Source of the DNA: Arthrinium phaeospermum
Lineage: Eukaryota; Ascomycota; Sordariomycetes; Amphisphaeriales; Apiosporaceae
Assembly (NCBI GenBank): GCA_006503535.1
Contig: QYRS01000009.1
Location: 496,001 to 560,000 of the forward strand
DNA length: 64,000 nt
Reading direction: 5' to 3'
Shown here one piece after another: positions 1 to 12,980 of this stretch; the stretch's first letter is position 1, and the number at the start of each line of letters is the position of its first letter. A model generated the notes under the pieces. It saw only the letters and a list, made by a program, of their open reading frames with translations. It was not told the DNA's origin and did no database searches. A program made the position numbers and the translations under genes.

Positions 1-3000
1 CAGCATCGGTATCCAAGGAAATCGACACATTTTCCGCTGATGGTGATAGCGTAACGCTTCATCTTCGAGAATCGGGTCATAATGAGGGTTTCCAACTAGT
101 CAACTACAATTTCGTCCATGGGTCTTTACTGGTGGATGGCGAGCCACTGGGTGTTAGTATTTATTGTCCTCAAACTGGCAAGCAATGACGCTGACGGTTA
201 CCTCGCAGAGATTAACCACCGACGAAAAGAGTTCCATGGTTTTGGCGACCTTATTCGGAAACCAAAGTCTCATGAAATTCCCCTCTGATGTCGAAGGGAT
301 GTCCCATGGTAAGTAACGCCTGGTTACCTATCCTTCTCAGTTTCAACTGGTTACTTCTTTGGACTGGAAACTATTGCCCAGTTGACTAACCGTTTATTCC
401 ATTAGCTCTCTGTGTTCACGTCGAAGGATGGCGGACCCATGTTGGTTATGATCAAAAGGGATCGACGATCATCCGAATCGTCAAACAAAACGATGTACTG
501 GAATACATTCCACATGAAGTCTTCAACCGGGGTAATTTCGTGGACCTACCGGCATCGCTCGTGGATGATTGCATCCACTGGCTGAACGTCAAGACTGGCC
601 GGCTTGAAATACGACCGCGGAATAACCCATGGATCAGCCAACTACGCAATTGGTCACTTGACATGAACGACTGGAGGTGCAGTCGAAGAACACCTGTGTC
701 AAAGAAATATCCCCAAGGCGCCAAGGAGACTTTGGTTGATCCCTATTCACCCCTATTCGGTCGGTTCGCTCGCATTCTGCATGGGTTCGAGTTGCGACAG
801 CATTTGACGCTCTATCAGCCTGAAACCACGGCTCTTACTGTCGACCTGAAAAGGATGAACATCAGGTTTTGGGTTAACAGGTTTCAGAGACTGCAGTCTT
901 TCCAGCTTCGTCTTGAGATCGATACGAACCAGGACGCTGGCACTTGGTACGGCTTTGACAGCAAGCTGGTCTGCAAAGACACGACTGATCCGACACAGCG
1001 ATCCATTCTCATGCCGCTAGGGGATCTGGAAGTGGTGAAACGGGGGTGTCATGTCCAAGTGCTCGTGAAGCCAATGGATTCAACCTTTGTACATTACCTA
1101 AAGTATGTCGTCAACAGCACGCTAGGCCGGCTAGAGTGCTCCTCTGAGCCTACGATGGTATACAAAAAGGCCGAGGTCCACGCTTTCACCTCGTGTGGCT
1201 ACCAACCCGACCCTCTCACCGGCAGAACTGGCACAGAAGAGGCACTGGACCTCCTGGCCTCGGGTGTCAGCCAACCATGGACTGTCCTCGGTACACAGCC
1301 TATTACGATTCTTCGGTCCATTGCCAAATTATCACCCCTGCGCGAATGGTACCCGGAAGACAAAAGAACAATGAAACGCGAGCACTGGGATGCGCGTCAT
1401 CCAGTATCGAATCAGCACGATGCGTTCCGCCCTCTTGTTGAGTCCATACTACAAAAGTCGTCGAAGCTAGGTGTTTTCGGACCTTTCACTACCACCGAAC
1501 TCCCCGAGTGGATTTCCGACGATCCTCACCTGTCTAGAAGGGCTCTGATTCGTCGTCAACTTCATCATCGATTGATTGAGTCCCTGCCACAGCCCAAAGC
1601 GGCCGATGACCTGAAATACAGGTCCCGTGATGTTCCGAGCGACACTAGCATCAAGTACAACAACGTATACGGGATAGTGGACGTACTCAAGGCAAGACGT
1701 CCAATGATGGCTACTGTACAAAACCTCCCCGGCGCCTTGGCACAATGCGTTTCCATCCAAGGCTACTCGGAGGAGTTGGAGCAACTGAGTCTCAGCGAAC
1801 GGCTTGATATTGACGTTTGCAAGCTTTGGGGGCCCTTGGTTAACCATTTGCGAACTTCAAGCTGCGAATACGAGGTCATGTTTCTCTTGGCAACTATTTC
1901 CTTCCGGTTCAACGCACCAACCGCCCTGATAAGGACAATCGCTGCGTTTTTCCTATTCGAAGAGCTAAGGTCTCTCGAGTACCCGCTGGCCGCAGAGTAC
2001 GAGAACCTGCGCGTGGATCAAGTGCCTACAGCTGAAAGCTTGCTGAAAGCGATCGGCCCGTTTAAGGCTCCTGGTCCAGAGGACCTTCCCCTCATGCAAT
2101 ACGCGAGCGCCAAGGCGCGAAAACAACTATTTCAAGCCCGCGCAATCCATGAGGATAGGGCAAATCGAGATTGCAAATCATTTGCCGAGCATCTCCTTCG
2201 GCAATGGCCATGTCAGAATCCTACGCTCGATGGACTGGGCGCACTCGAGTTGGTGGATGTACAGCTGGGCCTTGAGGCCGTGCTTCCTGAGTGGCAGCGA
2301 TTACATCAGAATCATGTCTTCGTGGTACACCTCGAAGAGGTACAGAAGCTCCTTGGCGCGCGATTCGCCGATAGCGACATTTCGAGAAGGTGTTTCGTGA
2401 CTACAAACGATATGTTTGTCAGGCCATCAAAGCGATACGACATACCCCAGCTCGGGAAGGATCTCATGAAGACGGCAGTTTCATCCAGCATATCGACTTA
2501 TTGCGGTGAGCGAAGTTCGGAACTAAAACGAGATTCAGTCGCACAAGAATTGAGCCCATCGAGGACGGAACAGATCTCAATCTTCCAAGAATTAGAGCAG
2601 ATCATCGAAAGAATCGATAACCCAAAATCGGCTATTTCCAGGGCGTACGCGAAGGGCCTGCGAGCCAGTCTCAAAGCCTTAAAGGTCCATGAAGCCAAGG
2701 CAGTATCCTCCATGAATCTGAAGGTGCCCCAAATCGCCGATATTCAAGCTAGGATTTTTCAGCAGTTCTTCTTCATCGATGCTACAATACGCCAGATGGG
2801 TCAGCTTTCCATGGATCAAATTCAGTGGCTCGTTCAGGGCCGGCTTTGGCCAATCGTCACGGTTGTAACACTCCTTGAACAGCTGCGTTCAAAATCCAAC
2901 CCTAAGGTATCCTTCGGATCTGGAATGAAAGAAAGCCTCGTAGATTTGGGGTTATCAATCACTGATCTACAGAGGCGAAAACGCATCACCACATACGAGA

Positions 3001-6000
3001 GAGCCGGACAAAAGTCTCGTTTGGAGGAGGAGATGAAAAATCTCGGGCACACAAACTGGTCTCCCTACAAGAATCCTGATTGGCTGCTGCTAGAGATTGA
3101 GTCGGAAATATTGATCCGTGAGACGCAGGTTGATGTTGCTTTGGCCATCGCCAATCCGAAATCAGATGGGAACAGTGTTCTGCAGATGAATATGGGCCAA
3201 GGCAAGACTTCCTGTGTCATTCCGATGGTTGCTACAATGCTTGCAGACACCAAGAGCCTTGTGAGAGTTATCGTACCCAAGGCTCTCCTTCAGCAAACCG
3301 CCCAGCTTCTAGCTACCAGTCTCGGCAGTCTACTTGGTCGCCAAGTGCGTCATATTCCTTTTTCGCGTCGAACTTCGACCAAGGAAGAGAACATCAAACT
3401 GTACCACTCCCTGCATCGCGAAATCCAGAAACAGAGTGGTGTAATGCTTTGTGTTCCAGAGCATAATCTCTCGTTTATGCTAAGCGGGCAGCAACGGTTG
3501 CTGGATCAGAGAGTTCCTGAGGCAAGCGTCATGATACGAACGCAGCAGTGGCTGAACTCAACAGCGCGAGACATCATGGACGAGAGCGATTACATTCTCG
3601 CAGTGAGAACTCAACTTATCTACCCTTCTGGCAGCCTCTATTCAGTCGACGGCCATCCAACACGGTGGATGGTGATAGAATCTATCTTGAATTTGGTTGA
3701 CATGCACTTGTACGACCTCGCAAAGTCGCATCGCGAGTCCGTACAGGTTGTTAGGCGACCCCAAGGTGGCTTTCCCCTTCGTATATATCTGCTGCGACCA
3801 GATGTAGGTGAGGAGCTAGTTCGGCGCCTGCTCAATGACATCCTGCAAGGCCGGATGGGCATCTTACCGATGGAATCACTAGACTTACAGGACAAAGTTG
3901 CCATCCGAGAATTCCTCTCCGGCGGAAAAATGCGACCTACGTCTATCGACCGCATTGCCAAACTTTGCCCCGATCAGGTCCACGTCCGACAAACCGTCTA
4001 CCTTCTCCGAGGATTACTGTGCCAGCGAATCTTGATCTCGACTTTAAGGAAGCGATGGAACGTTGAGTACGGACTGCACCCAGCAAGGGACCCGATTGCA
4101 GTACCGTATCTGGCCAAAGGTGTACCCAGCGAACAGTCGGAATACGGTCATTGTGATGTTGCTATATTACGTGAGTTTCATACTGACATCTCCGGGCTAC
4201 TTCGGCGCCCTGCCCTTTTGATTCAAAGAAAGACAAACTGACTCGATGATGTGTGCTACAGTTACCTGCTTGTCGTTCTACTATGGCGGTCTCAACGGGA
4301 GCCAGGTGCGCGAGGCCATTGAGCAGGTCCTCAAGTCCGATGATCCAGCCAGCCTGTACGAGAAATGGATTGACGACCATTTACCAGAATACCTTCGAGA
4401 TTGGCAGAGCCTGAACGTCGACGACCCCCAGCAGCTCTTCCAGATCTGGACATGCGTGCGCTATCGCGTTGCCGTCATTGACTATTACCTCAACACGTTC
4501 GTCTTTCCTCGACATGCCAAGCAGTTCAAGGTCAAGATCCAAAGCAATGGATGGGACCTCCCGCTGCCATTTTCACGATCCGGAGTCGGTGAGAACTCAC
4601 GGTTCAAGGGTACCACCGGATTCTCTGGCACAAACGACAACAAGACCTTGCTTCCGCTCAACATCAAGCAGGATGATCTGAGACCGTTAGCCCACACCAA
4701 CGCGGAGGTTCTCACCTACCTGTTGCAGCCAAGATCCAGAAAATACTTTCAGATTGCCGATCGGTCTGGTAACCGCCTGTCAGAGATTGACTTCCTGGTA
4801 AGTGACTTTCGGTGTTTATTCCTTCTTGTTCCCTGCCCCTTGTTTTTCTCCCAAGTTCTGCGGGAACTCCCTTATTATTCCAGTGTCTCAGGGGCGTTGA
4901 TTATGCCGTTTATTCCGGGAGATCCGTTTATCCCATCATGGGACATCCTGGGGCAATACCTCTATTGCCACGAGAGTACATAGTACTAACTCCGTAACTC
5001 AACAGGGCATGCTGAGCAGACACCGGTACCGAATCCTCATCGATGCTGGCGCCAGCATCCTAGAAATGGACAACTACACATTGGCAGTTACATGGCTGAA
5101 TATCGACAAATATGCCAACGTCGCTCTGTACTTTGAAGGCGACAAACCGATGATTGTTTCCAAGTCGGGCTCAAGAACGCCTCTGATTGCGACACCCTAC
5201 GCTGACAACCTTGAAGATGTGCTGGTTTACCTTGACGAGGTGCACACACGCGGGACGGACCTGAAGTTCCCACCCAACGCCCAAGCAGGCCTTACACTGG
5301 GGTTGAACCAGGGCAAAGATTCTACGGTCCAAGCTGCGATGAGACTCCGTCAGCTAGGAACGACGCAGCTGGTGACCTTCTATGCTCCGCCGGAGGTCGA
5401 CCGGAGCATACGCGATATATGCAAGAAAAAGGACCGCGAGCACATCTATTCACCAGATGTATTACAGTGGCTGATGACCAACACTTGCGATGGCATCGAG
5501 GCACTCCAGCCGTTGTACTATGCACAGGGAACGGATTATTGCCGCCGCAAGCAGGCTGAGTTGGATTATCCTCATTTCGTAAGTGACTTCTGGTATTTTG
5601 TCCGTTCTATGTGGAAAGAGCAATTAATGATTGAGAGTTGATAGGTGGATGACGATGATGAACGAGGCGAGTATGTCGCTGCAATCAAGCAGAATGAACG
5701 TCAAACACTACAACAGTTGTACGGGCCACAGAAAAAGGGGAAATCGACTAATGCCCCTATGATTCGGGGAGGCTCAAGCCTCGCGCCATACATGATAGAG
5801 CTGGAAAGTCGCCGAAAAGGGTTCCAAGATACTGGTGCTGCTGTACACGCCTCTGCATTGCAGGAAGTGGAGCAAGAGAGGGAGACGGAATACGAGATCG
5901 AACTGGTTCGACAGGTGAAGCGCCCGCCACCCTGCCCTCCTCACAAGTTTCCTGGGCTTCATCGGGACCTGGACATCTATGCCAGAACTGGCCGCATACC

Positions 6001-6973
6001 TGGAGGCTCGGACTGGTTCGTCCCGATGTTCCGCGCCCTCTCTCGCACCGGCCTTGGACGGAAGTACAAAGTACAACGGAATCATGTAGGATTCCCATTG
6101 TTTTTGTCTGGCGAGTTCGAGAAGACGGTGAAGGTCGTTGTAGAGTCGTACAGCGACCAGTTCATGAGACCTGTTCAGTGGATTCTGTATTCCCCCTCGC
6201 CGGAAAGTGCTGTGTTGGTCACACCGGAGGAAGCTGAGGATCTCATACCCTTGCTTCGAGATACGGCCATTCCAACCTACCTTCTCACCTACTCCGCGCC
6301 AGTGACGCGGCGCATGGTTTGCTTCAACACGCTGAAGTTCTTCAGCATACCCCCGTTGCCTGAGAGCTGGTCTGCGCCTCCAGAGCTTGTGGTGGAGCTC
6401 GGCCTGTTTGCCGGAAGACTCTACTTTGACTGGGATGAGTACCCGGCGGTGTGCAAAGCCCTGGCAATTGACGAGAGCATGGCCAACAAGGAGGAGTTCA
6501 CCTACACGAGCACCGAACACGACACGTCTTCCCCCGCCGAAGAGAGCTCGACCGACGCGGCGTCGATCCCGGCTCTAGACGGTCCAGCCGAGAAGAAAAG
6601 CGTTGTTCAGCTCAATCCGACCGGTTTCACGTCAAAGCCGTACACGTTCACCCGAGAATGGCTGTCGGTGCGCCGACGTGGCCAGGACATCGCCCACAGC
6701 CCCATGGGCTTCATCGCGAACGGCAAACCGCTTCACGCGGACCTGCCCTTCTTCCAGCGCGCCCGCGAGGGCCCCGGCGTCACCTCGTCCCTGTTTGCGC
6801 CGATCTCTGCCCCCGGACCGGGCGACCCGGGCGCGCCACCGGGCCTGGCCCCTCAACAACAGCCTCACGGCGAGGAGATGGATGTCGGCAACTACCACGA
6901 GGATGCTGAGCTGGGCGATGACGAGGTGGTGGAGGAGATTGAGTACGAAGAGGCGGACAAGTATAAATCTTGA
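1..6973 (+). CDS. Giant DUF3638/DUF3645 protein, SF2-like ATPase signature (5' end outside window)
   Basis: The gene runs in from the left edge and stops at TGA 6971-6973. Exons by splice signal and phase are <1-152, 209-308, 406-4170, 4262-4797, 5006-5578 and 5645-6973, about 2,150 codons in all. Introns start GTTAGT, GTAAGT, GTGAGT, GTAAGT and GTAAGT; TACTAAC lies in the fourth (4984-4990). A P-loop MGQGKTS is encoded at 3192-3212 and a Walker-B-like DESD at 3579-3590, so the central DUF3638 part looks like a superfamily-2 type ATPase. Downstream, the block around CDVAILLTCLSFYYGGL (split by the 4171-4261 intron) is the DUF3645 hallmark. The C-terminus (from about 6,500) is acidic and Pro-rich, probably disordered. 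The family occurs as very large (about 3,000 aa) fungal proteins of unknown biochemical role. The N-terminal third is missing here only because of the window edge. Confidence 0.9.
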
Positions 6974-8415
6974 ACGCTGAGATGTCCGTGGGCCCTGTTT
7001 GGGGCCGTCCGTTCCTTGTAGATTGCTTGAAGGTTTATAGAATGATGGGATGATAATGAGATTTACTTGAGCTATGATATGACTATTGCTTGTGTATTCC
7101 GGATTTGATGAACTAAATACCAAGGGCATCATGAGGTGATACTAACGATGAATACGGAGCTCGCCAGCATCGCTTATCGTGTGGGAAAGGTAACATAATT
7201 ACAGCCATTGGATAGCCGGCTGCGGATAACATGTAGAGCAATGGGCTGATGCGTAGTTTATTCTACTGGACTAACCAATTGCCATCCCACTATACCACTG
7301 CATAAACAGAACGAACACGTCTGTTCCTTGGAGGAACCACCAGTACGCTGGGCTGTGATCCCACCAGGGCCATTTGGAAATGGGATGAACAACGGGGCAA
7401 GTCCGTGGAGCGACGAGCGGATCAAAATCCAATGCCATGATATACATGTATTAATTATACTGTAGGCCAGAATGCACTAATAATGAGAAGGCCGAGTGAA
7501 ACAAGCGCGAAGAGCTCTGGTGGGGACCGCTCGGTTCTGATCTTGGGTGTCCCGGACAGCAGTGACATGGACTTTCCACACAAGCAGTGTACCGCGAGAG
7601 GGAGCTCATGGCCAAATGAGGCCGAAGCATGGTGCAGGCCAGATGGCCCGATTCATATTAGTATGTGCTGGCGCGGGAGTCAGTGGATAGAGGCGGATGA
7701 AAAGAAAGAAGCGCCATGACACTTGGGTGACACCCTGTATTGACGTATGGATAGCATCGATCTGTAGGGAATGGTCGAGGAACGATTGGTGAGTGTCAAC
7801 CATAACGATGGTGGCAATGGCTGGTAAGGCCCACTCCGCAAATTCCGTCGAGCGTCCAGACCAGCCGAGTGGGTCGGCTCAGTGCATGCATATATAGGTA
7901 GTTAGTAGTAGGAGAAATCTGGTGGAGGTAGCTTCGGATAGTCAACAGTCCTCAGCCGCATACTAGACAGTTAGGGCTGGCTGAAGTGCAATTAAAATAG
8001 GGGTCCAAATGCCAAGAAAGAAATTGACATGGGGGCCGGGGGGCCAAGCTGCCAAGTCTACGGGGGGAAAGCTTTGACGAGTGCATTAACCTCAATGGGG
8101 CTTAGGTATTGATCGATCAAGCATGGATATCGATTCACTTGAGAACATTACCTACATCAGTAGTGACAAGATCACGAAGTACTGATCGGAAATATGGTTG
8201 TTTACACTAACGCTACCTGGCCTCATCCTGGTTCGCAACGTAGCGTATCGTCAACTCCCCATCAACATCATCTCATGCCCGTCTCGCGGAACAACGCCGT
8301 AAAATCATTAAACCCAACCGGAAAAAAGGCAAACGCAGATTCCTGCTTCATCATACCAATTACACACCAAACATCATCATCTCTGTACATCATCCAATTT
8401 CTAGCTTTGTTTTTA
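6974..8415. other. Intergenic, convergent 3' ends
   Basis: This 1.4 kb gap lies between the convergent DUF3638 and GH72 genes. Only short, unconserved-looking open frames are present, with no splice-supported gene, RNA gene or clear repeat. It presumably holds both 3' UTRs. Confidence 0.6.
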
Positions 8416-10086
8416 TTACAAAACGAACATGCCCACCGCTGAAACCACGGCCGCGACCGCGTAGGCGCCGAACAGCACCTTGCCGAAGTTGAAGTAGTCG
8501 GGGCCCATGGCACCAGGCGACGCGTTCTTGGACGACGACGCGGCCGAGCCACCGCCCTGCGCGTCCGTGGGGCTGGGCACGGCTCCGGTGCCGGCGGTAC
8601 CAGCGGCCTGGATCAGAGCGGAGCAGCTGTCGTCGGCGTTGGGGGACTGGGTGGTAGCGAGGCCCTTGAAGTCGCAGGCGCTGGCGCTCTTGCCGTTCTT
8701 CTCGTAGTAGGCGTTGGCAACCCAGGCCAGCTGCACCTTGGGCGAGCAGCCTCCGAGCGCACCATAGGTTCCAGTGGAGGCGTTGTGCGCGATACCGTCG
8801 CAGAGGCTCTTGTCGGCGCCGCAGATGTAGCCGAAGATGTCGCCGTATTTGGTCTCGTCGTCCGACTTGATGGTGCAGTCGAAGCTGTTCATCTCGCAGT
8901 CACAGAACTTGGGGTTCACGGCCGGCGGCAGGGGCGAGGCCTGGGGCATCCAGCTGGCGCCAGTGGGAGGGCACGTAGGGGCCTTGTTGCTGGGAGTGTA
9001 GGCGCTGCGGGCAGTGATGGTGGGGCTGACAGTCTTGAGCTGCGACTGCAGCGAGGTGAAGTCGGGGTAGGGCGAGACATTGTTGCCGTCAATCTTGACG
9101 AGGCCGTAGTTTCGGGCGGCCATGAACCACTCGTACACGATACCACCGGAGAAGACACTGGTCATCTGGTCGCCGTAGAGGGCAGCCACCTCCTCGAAAG
9201 GTCGGTGGGTCGGGCCGCCATCAATACCCTCAATGCAGCCGTACTCGGCGAAGAAGACGGGGACCGGGTAGTTGCTGAAAAACTTGACACGCTCGTCGTA
9301 AGAAGACTTCTGGAACGAGCTGTGGCCGCACCAAGAGTAGACGTTGTAGCCCCAGAAATCAATCGAGGTGGCGTTTCCGGTGTTATCCGGCTCGCAGGCA
9401 AAGTAGTCGGCAAGCTGGTCTCGGACGGGGACATCAGCAGTAGCGTAACCAACGCCAAGACTGGTGCGGTAGCCGCGGACCTTGATGTATCCCTTGGTGT
9501 CGCGAACAGCCGCCTTGACGAAGGCAGCAGCTTCGGTCTGGTTGGCCTTCTCGACGACTTCGTTGCCAGCAAAGAAGCCAATGACGTTGTTGTACTTGGC
9601 GAGGGCGTCAATGACACCCGTGTAGCGCTGGTAGAGCCCAGCATTCCAGGTGGGGTCGTCGCTGTTGATGGACTGGCCGGGCGAGGCCATGTCGGCCACG
9701 ACGTAGATGTCGTTGGAGGCCAGCAGCTCCATGCAGTCATCGTGGTTCTTGGTCGGGTCGATGGCGTAGACGCGGATGACGTTGGTGAAGATCTGCTTCA
9801 TGTAAGGCACGTCGCGCTTGCAGGAGTCGATGTCGGCGAGCGGGTCGACGTAGTTGGCAGTGGAGCCGTCACGCTTCGAAGCACCGGTAGGACCGCCGCC
9901 CGAGTAGTCCTGCTGGTAGGCCACGCCCTTCATGTAGTACTGGCTGCCATTGTTGCTGTAGAAGAAGTGCTGGCCGTAGATCTCGATGGGAGGAATCGTC
10001 TTCCAGCTCTGGGCGGATGCGCCTGTCGACAGGAAGGACAGGGCAGCAGCAGCGCCCAGCGAGAGGGTCTGCGCGAACGAAGGCAT
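8416..10086 (-). CDS. GH72 beta-1,3-glucanosyltransferase with X8/CBM43 domain, GPI-anchored (Gas/Gel family)
   Basis: Intronless, 556 aa. A signal peptide (about 1-25) is followed by the GH72 catalytic domain (about 27-345). The acid/base glutamate is E176 in GNEVV and the nucleophile is E281 in FFAEYGC. A Cys-rich X8/CBM43 module spans about 395-490 (CDCEMNSFDC, then ICGADKSLC and GGCSPKVQLAWV). It ends with a Ser/Gly-rich linker and a hydrophobic C-terminus ending AVVSAVGMFVL, typical of a GPI-attachment signal. Family enzymes cleave and re-ligate beta-1,3-glucan chains at the outer plasma membrane or wall, extending the glucan network. All expected catalytic residues are visible and the length is normal. 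Strong codon bias leaves long antisense open frames that I do not consider genes. Confidence 0.96.
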   Translation of the reverse strand: MPSFAQTLSLGAAAALSFLSTGASAQSWKTIPPIEIYGQHFFYSNNGSQYYMKGVAYQQDYSGGGPTGASKRDGSTANYVDPLADIDSCKRDVPYMKQIFTNVIRVYAIDPTKNHDDCMELLASNDIYVVADMASPGQSINSDDPTWNAGLYQRYTGVIDALAKYNNVIGFFAGNEVVEKANQTEAAAFVKAAVRDTKGYIKVRGYRTSLGVGYATADVPVRDQLADYFACEPDNTGNATSIDFWGYNVYSWCGHSSFQKSSYDERVKFFSNYPVPVFFAEYGCIEGIDGGPTHRPFEEVAALYGDQMTSVFSGGIVYEWFMAARNYGLVKIDGNNVSPYPDFTSLQSQLKTVSPTITARSAYTPSNKAPTCPPTGASWMPQASPLPPAVNPKFCDCEMNSFDCTIKSDDETKYGDIFGYICGADKSLCDGIAHNASTGTYGALGGCSPKVQLAWVANAYYEKNGKSASACDFKGLATTQSPNADDSCSALIQAAGTAGTGAVPSPTDAQGGGSAASSSKNASPGAMGPDYFNFGKVLFGAYAVAAVVSAVGMFVL

Positions 10087-12092
10087 GGCTTTCTTTCTTT
10101 GGGTGTAGCGTGGTGCAATGTGATTGTGACCCGCGAGTAAACGATTGGTGTGTGGTGGGGGGTGTGTGAGGAGGTGTTTCTCAATGATGGACTGGCAACA
10201 AAAGCAGCTCTGGAACTAATTGAATGCAGTGAACGAATGAGTCTGGAGAGAGCTTGGGTGACGATGGCCAAGACAATTCCAAGGGGCTTGGCAAGTAGAT
10301 GAATGAAGATGGGGGAAATTGGACAAGAGTCTTTGACAGCGACTGACGGGCTGAAAAAGGGCCGGGGAAATCAGAGGAAAGATGCGGCGTTGGACTCTCT
10401 GGGCCCGAGCAGGTGGCACTGTTGGTGGGGGGGCTTCTGGGGGCCAGCGCAGATCCACCGCTTTCAAAGTGGCTCTGGGGGCCTCTTCCCTGCCTAGCTG
10501 CTGGGTACGCGTAAGAATTCAGCGCTGAGCGGGCCGTGATCCTCCCACTACGAGGAAACAAGCTTTGCCTTTCGGGGCCCCCTGACTAGTGCAATTGGCC
10601 TTGAAGACGACACAAAAAGCCACGGCTAGCTGATCAATAGGCGATGTCGTTGGACAAGGTTAAACGGCAAGAAGATGCAGAGTTTTTGGAAATACACAGA
10701 AAAACAAGCACGGCTCGGACGGCTATCGTAAGGTAAACATCCCGCGTAGAAGGATTGCTACAGGGGGGCCTGGGGCCATACTGGGATAAGTGTCGCAGGA
10801 TTGCAGCACTCATTGCTGCACCACGACCAACAAACACGAGCAACGAGCTCTGCGCCGCTTCATGTCATCCGTTGTCAGAACGAACTAAGTTTAGTCTGCC
10901 CCCAAACAAAATGAATCATCCTTCCAATCATACGAACACTGCCTCGATTGCATGGGGCTTGGCATTTCCGATTTATCCGACCCCTACAAAATTGCTAGAT
11001 AGTCTGCGATAGCATGGCCAATGGTCCGCGGCGACTTGACTCTTTCTGACTCTGCGTCTTTTAAAAACACCGAAATTGCCTCAGCAGTATGATCAACAAC
11101 AACGCTGGATCGGCAGGGGAGAAAGGGAAACCTTTGGGTGTCGCAGTCGCAGCGTCTGGTCTCGGAGTCTCGCCTGTTGAAACTTGAAACCAGGAAACCA
11201 TACGATCGACATGCGCGTGCGTGTGTGCAGCCCCTGTCAGCCTAGGCCCTCTTCGCCTGTGGACTGCGGTGGTGGCTGCTTGCTGCCTGGGCCGCGAGGC
11301 CGCTCTCCCGCTGCGATTTTCCTGGGCGCTCGCCCTCCCCGCGCCAAACGAGAGCATAAGTTATGCATTGTCCCACGATATTATTAGCACACCATCAGCC
11401 CCAAAAGGACCGAGAGCCTGCGATCCCAGCACCCTCTTCCACCATGACGACATAATTGCCAAGACCAAGCAGCCCAGGTAGACGGGAGCAATGGTTAGGT
11501 ACGACTTCATCAATATTGAAACACCCCAACTTTAAAATGACGTTCAACTGCCGCTTCTTCTTCCTTTCTGTAGCACACCAGACACTTGCACAATCCAGTT
11601 TCCTGCCAACCGCGGGGATTCCAACGGGGATGTGGCCTTCTCGGCGCTCCCTAGCTGTCTCATACACAGTGAAAGGTCCGCATTTCCTGCGGCACAAGAC
11701 ATCGCACATTGAGCACCAACGTAACAGCTACACAACCAACCGACCGGTGATTTCTCTTGGAAAAGAGGTCCGGAAGCAGATAGCTTCTTCTCTGACTTTA
11801 TACTGCATACGGAGCACTGACCCAAGCAAATAGGCATATATTTGAGTGACCCGGTTCAATTGCTTTTGGGTGGTGCTGCGACAATCCACTTCGCGGGGGA
11901 CAAAGTTCTAGCATCACCACACGCTTGTCCCCGCCAGCTGCTCGCCAGCTGGCGCTAACCTTCCGAAAATGGATACCATCATTGGCCTAGACTCGGCGAA
12001 GTGGGAATTTTCCAGCCTCTCTCCTCAAAACCACTAACTACCTACGACCACCACCGCTATTCTGACCTGCCCTTCCTTGTCCCAATGTAGCC
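10087..12092. other. Divergent intergenic region (GH72 / RNase H promoters)
   Basis: Two kilobases lie between the divergent GH72 and RNase H genes. They contain pyrimidine-rich tracts near both start codons and only short non-coding-looking frames. I see no further gene and no clear tandem repeat. Confidence 0.5.
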
Positions 12093-12980
12093 ATGTTCCA
12101 AACTACAGGGTTCTGTTTTGCTCTACCCGGCCCCGACGACGGCGCGGCGCCGACGCCACCGCCGCACTCTCCCAGCAACCAAAACCACCACAATCACAGC
12201 TCGGGGCCGCACAAGCGGAAAAGGGGCGTCGATGACGACGACGACCCCGACGCGCTTCGCCCCGTGCCCCCCGCGGCCACGGAGCACTGGTGGTCCATGT
12301 GCCGCCCGTACCCGCGGGCGTGCAACGCGGCCCTGGACCCGTACCAGGTGCAAGGGCCCTGGGGCTTCTACCACGCCCCCTGCGGCGAGGACGGCGAGGT
12401 CTTCGCCGACTCCCTCATCATCGCCGTCGACGGGGCCTGCCCCGGCAACGGCACCGACCGGGCCACCAAGTCCTCCGGTGGGGTCTATTTCGGGGACCTC
12501 GAGGGCCACGCCACCAAGTGGAGAAACATCGCGTTTCGCCTGCCCGACCACCCGGACTACCCGCACACGAACCAGCGCGCCGAGCTGGCGGCGGCCTGGG
12601 TCGGCGTCTCGTGCGCGATGCGGTTCGCGACCGAGGGCGGGCAGTGGGAGCCCAAGGCGGCGCAGCCGCGGCGCGCGCGGCACGTCGTCATCAAGTCGGA
12701 CTCGGCCTACTTCGTCGAGGCCGTGACGCAGCACCTGCCGCGGTGGCGGGCCAACGACTGGCGGACGGGCGGCGGGGCGCCCGTCGCGAACAAGCCCATC
12801 TGGCAGCTCCTGGCCGGCTGCCTGGACGAGTTCGACCGCAAGGGCGTCGGGATCCACTTCTGGCTGGTGCCGCGCGAGGCGAATGCGGAGGCGGATCGGC
12901 TAGCGCGGTTGGGCATCAAGGCTACGCTGGTGCTGGGCAAGGACAGCCTGCTGCCTCCGGCGGCGCACAAGATTCGTTGA
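12093..12980 (+). CDS. RNase H type I domain protein
   Basis: Intronless, 295 aa, very GC-rich. The first 60 residues are low complexity (Pro, His, Asp runs with a KRKR patch that could be a nuclear signal). The RNase H fold covers about 107-275, with the four acidic catalytic positions: D113 in AVDGACPGNG, E164 in NQRAELAAAW, D203 in KSDSAYF and D268 in EADRLARLG. RNases of this class hydrolyse the RNA strand of RNA-DNA hybrids using two metal ions. No hybrid-binding domain is visible at the N-terminus, unlike canonical RNase H1. It is a stand-alone fungal variant, and I see no reverse transcriptase or other retroelement part next to it. A stop codon lies just upstream of ATG 12093, which fixes the start. 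Confidence 0.88.
   Translation: MFQTTGFCFALPGPDDGAAPTPPPHSPSNQNHHNHSSGPHKRKRGVDDDDDPDALRPVPPAATEHWWSMCRPYPRACNAALDPYQVQGPWGFYHAPCGEDGEVFADSLIIAVDGACPGNGTDRATKSSGGVYFGDLEGHATKWRNIAFRLPDHPDYPHTNQRAELAAAWVGVSCAMRFATEGGQWEPKAAQPRRARHVVIKSDSAYFVEAVTQHLPRWRANDWRTGGGAPVANKPIWQLLAGCLDEFDRKGVGIHFWLVPREANAEADRLARLGIKATLVLGKDSLLPPAAHKIR

Noticed and set aside
8785..10140. 451-codon open frame antisense to the GH72 gene
   Set aside because: It has no recognisable domain and arises from the third-position G/C bias of the GH72 coding strand.
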